Shown piece by piece: positions 5,593 to 8,122 of a DNA stretch of 8,122 nucleotides. This DNA comes from an uncultured Acidimicrobiia bacterium. Lineage in GTDB: Bacteria > Actinomycetota > Acidimicrobiia > Spongiisociales > UBA5794. The notes beneath the pieces were generated by a model. The model made no database searches. It was not told the origin of the DNA and saw only the letters and a list, made by a program, of their open reading frames with translations. Positions within the stretch are counted from its first letter, which is position 1. Each line of letters opens with the position of its first letter. The translations under genes were made by a program, and so were the position numbers. The stretch spans positions 1 to 8,122 of the forward strand of contig CAJWGC010000046.1 of assembly GCA_913031525.1 (NCBI GenBank), given 5' to 3'.

Positions 5593-7322
5593 TCGCGTAG
5601 CTGTTCCGTAGCCTTGAGATCGAGTTCGTAGTGGTTCGGAAGGCGGACGAGTTGATCGTCAGCGCCAGTGAAACGGACGACGACGCCGTAGTCGCGTTCA
5701 GCACCTTCAACCGATACGTATCCCGATATGACATCTTCCAGCACGTTCTCTGGATTCCTCGTCAACGGATCGCCGTATCCGCCGCCTCCTGGAAGATTTA
5801 GCTGTACTCGGTCTGACGGTTCCAGGACGAGTAGACGCTTCGGTTGCGCTGTTTGCGTTCCATTAATTAGGAACTCTCCGCTGGCTCCGGATGATCCACC
5901 GAGGATTCCTTGGGGTGGGTACTGTATACGGTCAACCATTGCTGAAATAGTCCACGGATCGTCGGTGCGGCAGCTCATTTCGCTCCATTGGCCTAGACCA
6001 CCCCGGTACTTTCCGGGACCGCCCGAATCGGTCCTTAGCTCACGGCGGTGCTGAACCAGACTGGTGAGCGTCTCGACTGACTCGGCTGCTACGCCGGCAA
6101 CTCCGCTGGGGAAACCAGTGGTGTTAAGTCCGTCTTTGCTCGCTCTTGCGCCTGCACCGCCGCACTGGAAGAGGCTGAACGTGAAGGGGTCGACTGCCTG
6201 CTTTGCTTTCCCTCGCCATACAGTGATCCAAATTGGATCAGATCCAGGCGCCATGACGCGTTCTGAGAGTGTCTCAGCGAGCGCCCCAAACACGACCCCG
6301 GGCAAGAAGTGGCCGGTGACATGGCGTGAAGCTACTGCAGCTGGTTCAACACAGTTCAAGATGGAACCCTCAGGTGCTGACACATGGACGGGGCGGAAGG
6401 CTCCCTCGTTGTGGGGCACCTCAGGGCTCACCGCAGCCTTCATCGCGAAGGATGCATATGCATGCGTGTAGTTGAAAACCACGTTGATGCCACGAGTGCT
6501 TTGCGGCGACGAACCGGCAAAATCGATGTAGATGTCTTCGTCGGCGATCGTTACGGTAGCTTTGATCTTGATGGGCTCCTCAAAACCGTCGCTCCAAGTT
6601 TCATGGGAGTGAACCCCATTCGGCAATTCGCGTATGGCGCGACGCATTGCTTGCTCTGAACGAGAGACGATTTCATCAGCAAGCAGATCAACGGTATCTA
6701 GATTGAACTCCTCCATGAAGCCGAGCAATGACCGAGCTCCAACGTCGTTGCATGAGGTCTGTGCATAGAGATCTCCGACCGTTTCATCGGGAGTACGAAC
6801 ATTGGTTCTGACGATGGAGATGAGATCTTCGTTAATCTTTCCGGCGTTGTAGAGCTTCATAATGGGGATACGGAGACCTTCTTCGTATACCTCGCGAGCT
6901 TCAGCCGACAGTATGCGACCCCCGATATCAGCTGCGTGGCATGTGTTCGCGAAGTACGCAACCTCGCGATCGTTTTTGAACACCGGAGTCACAACAGTGA
7001 TGTCGTTGATTTGCCCTGCGGTCATCCAGGGATCGTTTGTTATCAGAACGTCACCTTCTTGGAGTGATCCCGGTGGGTAGCGCTTTAAGAAATGTTGCAC
7101 TCCGGTTGCCATAGCGTTGATATGACCAGGAGTTCCCGTAACCGATTGAGCCATCATCCTGCCTTGTGTATCAAATACTCCGCAGGCCAGATCTTGTGTT
7201 TCTCTGACAATCGTGCTGAAAGCTGTTCGCTGTAGCGCGACTTGCTGTTCGTTAACGACAGAAAGAAGCCTATTCCAAAGTACCTCGAGGGTGACAGGGT
7301 CGAGTCGAGTCCGATTCCTCAA
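5574..7322 (-). CDS. hyuB: Hydantoinase B/oxoprolinase-family protein (HyuB-like subunit)
   Basis: 582 aa, full length for the family. With the A subunit it forms ATP-dependent cyclic-amide hydrolases (N-methylhydantoinase, 5-oxoprolinase, lactamases) or ketone carboxylases. Visible: DPVTLEVLWNRL at the start (8-19), the conserved ITNDPW block (94-99) followed by INDITVVTPVF (105-115), CHAADIGG (128-135), YEEGLRIP (146-153), and near the C-terminus LNLPGGGGYGDPL followed by a helix and ISGYVS, the typical end of the family. Gln104 stands where the family usually has His (GTHLPD type), while Asp107 and His129 are kept. The TTG start overlaps the hyuA stop (TTGA) and has a CAGGAAG ribosome site. 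The gene runs toward the aldehyde dehydrogenase gene with overlapping ends and no room for a terminator. The substrate is not determined; a lactam, hydantoin or oxoproline would fit the neighbours. Confidence 0.93.
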   Translation of the reverse strand: MRNRTRLDPVTLEVLWNRLLSVVNEQQVALQRTAFSTIVRETQDLACGVFDTQGRMMAQSVTGTPGHINAMATGVQHFLKRYPPGSLQEGDVLITNDPWMTAGQINDITVVTPVFKNDREVAYFANTCHAADIGGRILSAEAREVYEEGLRIPIMKLYNAGKINEDLISIVRTNVRTPDETVGDLYAQTSCNDVGARSLLGFMEEFNLDTVDLLADEIVSRSEQAMRRAIRELPNGVHSHETWSDGFEEPIKIKATVTIADEDIYIDFAGSSPQSTRGINVVFNYTHAYASFAMKAAVSPEVPHNEGAFRPVHVSAPEGSILNCVEPAAVASRHVTGHFLPGVVFGALAETLSERVMAPGSDPIWITVWRGKAKQAVDPFTFSLFQCGGAGARASKDGLNTTGFPSGVAGVAAESVETLTSLVQHRRELRTDSGGPGKYRGGLGQWSEMSCRTDDPWTISAMVDRIQYPPQGILGGSSGASGEFLINGTQTAQPKRLLVLEPSDRVQLNLPGGGGYGDPLTRNPENVLEDVISGYVSVEGAERDYGVVVRFTGADDQLVRLPNHYELDLKATEQLRDQLVAT

Positions 7323-8122
7323 GATTTACTTCCTGTGTTATGGATCTTCACGGCGATATTTAAGTGAGCGTCCACTTCAACTTGACCGCCCGGACCGATA
7401 ATTGCGGTGGATTCTCGTTCTTCGATGATCGCTGGACCTGCGAGAGTCGCTCCAATCCCGAGTCGATATCGGTCGTAGACTGGCGTGGAGACGTATCCGC
7501 CGAGTGATGGGAAATAGGACTGGCGTTCGCCTTTCTGCGCTCCTGCGGCGTCGCCAGCGGCTGCATCAGATTCAATATCGGCAAGTCGCGGCTGAGGGCC
7601 ACTGCTTACTACACGCCAGGTCAGAGCTTCCAGACCAACCGGTGGACCCTGCCGCCCGTATAGCTGGCGATAGACACGGTCAAAGTTTTTGTATATTGCA
7701 TCGCTATTTTTTTCGGATAATGGTTCGTCGGGAATCGGTACCCGGATAGCGTGGCCCTGACCGATGTATCTGATGTCGGCTGAGCGTTGGTGAGAGATTT
7801 GGTCAGGCTGTATGCCGGAAGCCGTAAGCAAATCTGTGCCGCGGTCCTCCATTTCGACGTATAGGTCTTCGATGCTGGCCCAGTCTGGTTGATCAAGTCG
7901 GCTGTAATGGCTTTGTACGAAGTCGAATGCCAGAGGAGCCGCGAGTAGACCCATGGCGCTGGTAACTCCAGCACCGTAAGGGAGCAGAAGCTCAGGACTT
8001 CCCAACAGTTGGGCTACGTGGTATCCATGGACTGGTCCGGCGCCCCCAAAGGCGACAACCGGTAAGGCTCTTGGATTCTTACCTCGCTCTATCACATGTA
8101 CTCGAGCCGCGTTGGCCATGTT
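7319..8122 (-). CDS. hyuA: Hydantoinase A/oxoprolinase-family protein (HyuA-like subunit), C-terminal part (cut by right edge)
   Basis: 267 codons of the C-terminal part; the reading frame continues past base 8122, so the real start is outside. The A subunit carries the ATP site and works with the B subunit. Visible: NMANAARVHVIERGKNPRAL at the edge, then FGGAGPVHG (the conserved GGAGP-x-H signature), LLPYGAGVTSAMGLLAAP, the YIGQGHAIRVPIP strand motif of the C-terminal domain, and GPAIIEERESTAIIGPGG close to the end. All are characteristic of the family C-terminus. The start ATG that could be read at 8119 is only an internal Met of the NMANAARVH motif. It is co-transcribed with hyuB (4-base overlap). 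Family members include hydantoinases, 5-oxoprolinase and lactam hydrolases; the sequence here does not decide among them. Confidence 0.92.
   Translation of the reverse strand, partial: NMANAARVHVIERGKNPRALPVVAFGGAGPVHGYHVAQLLGSPELLLPYGAGVTSAMGLLAAPLAFDFVQSHYSRLDQPDWASIEDLYVEMEDRGTDLLTASGIQPDQISHQRSADIRYIGQGHAIRVPIPDEPLSEKNSDAIYKNFDRVYRQLYGRQGPPVGLEALTWRVVSSGPQPRLADIESDAAAGDAAGAQKGERQSYFPSLGGYVSTPVYDRYRLGIGATLAGPAIIEERESTAIIGPGGQVEVDAHLNIAVKIHNTGSKS
7329..7335 (-). promoter_or_regulatory. Ribosome binding site supporting the TTG start of the hyuB-like gene
   Basis: CAGGAAG on the minus strand lies 6 bases before the TTG at 7322, inside the end of the hyuA-like gene. The next in-frame ATG is far inside the conserved region, so TTG with this site is the best start. 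Confidence 0.65.

Noticed and set aside
6064..6471. 135-codon open frame on the plus strand
   Set aside because: It is a shadow of the hyuB-like gene, with no start signal and no motif.
8117..8119. ATG at 8119 as the start of the hyuA-like gene
   Set aside because: The preceding Asn codon is part of the conserved NMANAARVH motif, and the family has several hundred more residues upstream; the gene is simply cut by the window edge.

Overview
The window is a gene-dense catabolic cluster, probably from an actinobacterium or another bacterium of intermediate G+C (53% in the first 60 bases, about half elsewhere by eye). The taxonomic guess is weak. It rests only on base composition, frequent GTG and TTG starts, and tightly overlapping genes. 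No RNA gene, mobile element, CRISPR array, transporter or regulator gene is visible.

Layout from left to right. A four-gene minus-strand operon reads leftward from about 4048. It encodes class III PLP aminotransferase A (2675-4048), a class I glutamine-amidotransferase-fold enzyme (1956-2678, GTGA overlap), class III aminotransferase B (578-1930, 25-base gap) and a glutamine-synthetase-like ligase (1-578, TAATG overlap, cut by the left edge). A 173-base divergent control region (4049-4221) holds two perfect spaced palindromes. From it an aldehyde dehydrogenase gene runs rightward (4222-5592). On the right, a minus-strand pair encodes hydantoinase/oxoprolinase-family subunits: the A subunit (7319-8122, cut by the right edge) followed by the B subunit (5574-7322, TTGA overlap). 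The B gene converges on the aldehyde dehydrogenase gene, and the two coding ends overlap by 19 bases.

How the genes may work together (inference). HyuA/HyuB-type enzymes open cyclic amides such as hydantoins, 5-oxoproline and, in known bacterial pathways, lactams, at the cost of ATP. A class III aminotransferase followed by an aldehyde dehydrogenase is the usual way to turn an omega-amino acid or diamine into a semialdehyde and then a carboxylate. A glutamine-synthetase-like ligase with a GATase-fold hydrolase is the pattern of gamma-glutamylation pathways, as for putrescine, isopropylamine or aniline, in which an amine is capped with glutamate and later released. The window therefore looks like a hybrid pathway for a cyclic amide or amine used as carbon and nitrogen source. 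The substrate cannot be read from the sequence.

Points worth checking are the two aminotransferase paralogs sandwiching the GATase, the Gln-to-Leu change in the ligase active-site motif, the His-to-Gln change at a probable metal-ligand position of the B subunit, and the palindromes in the control region.
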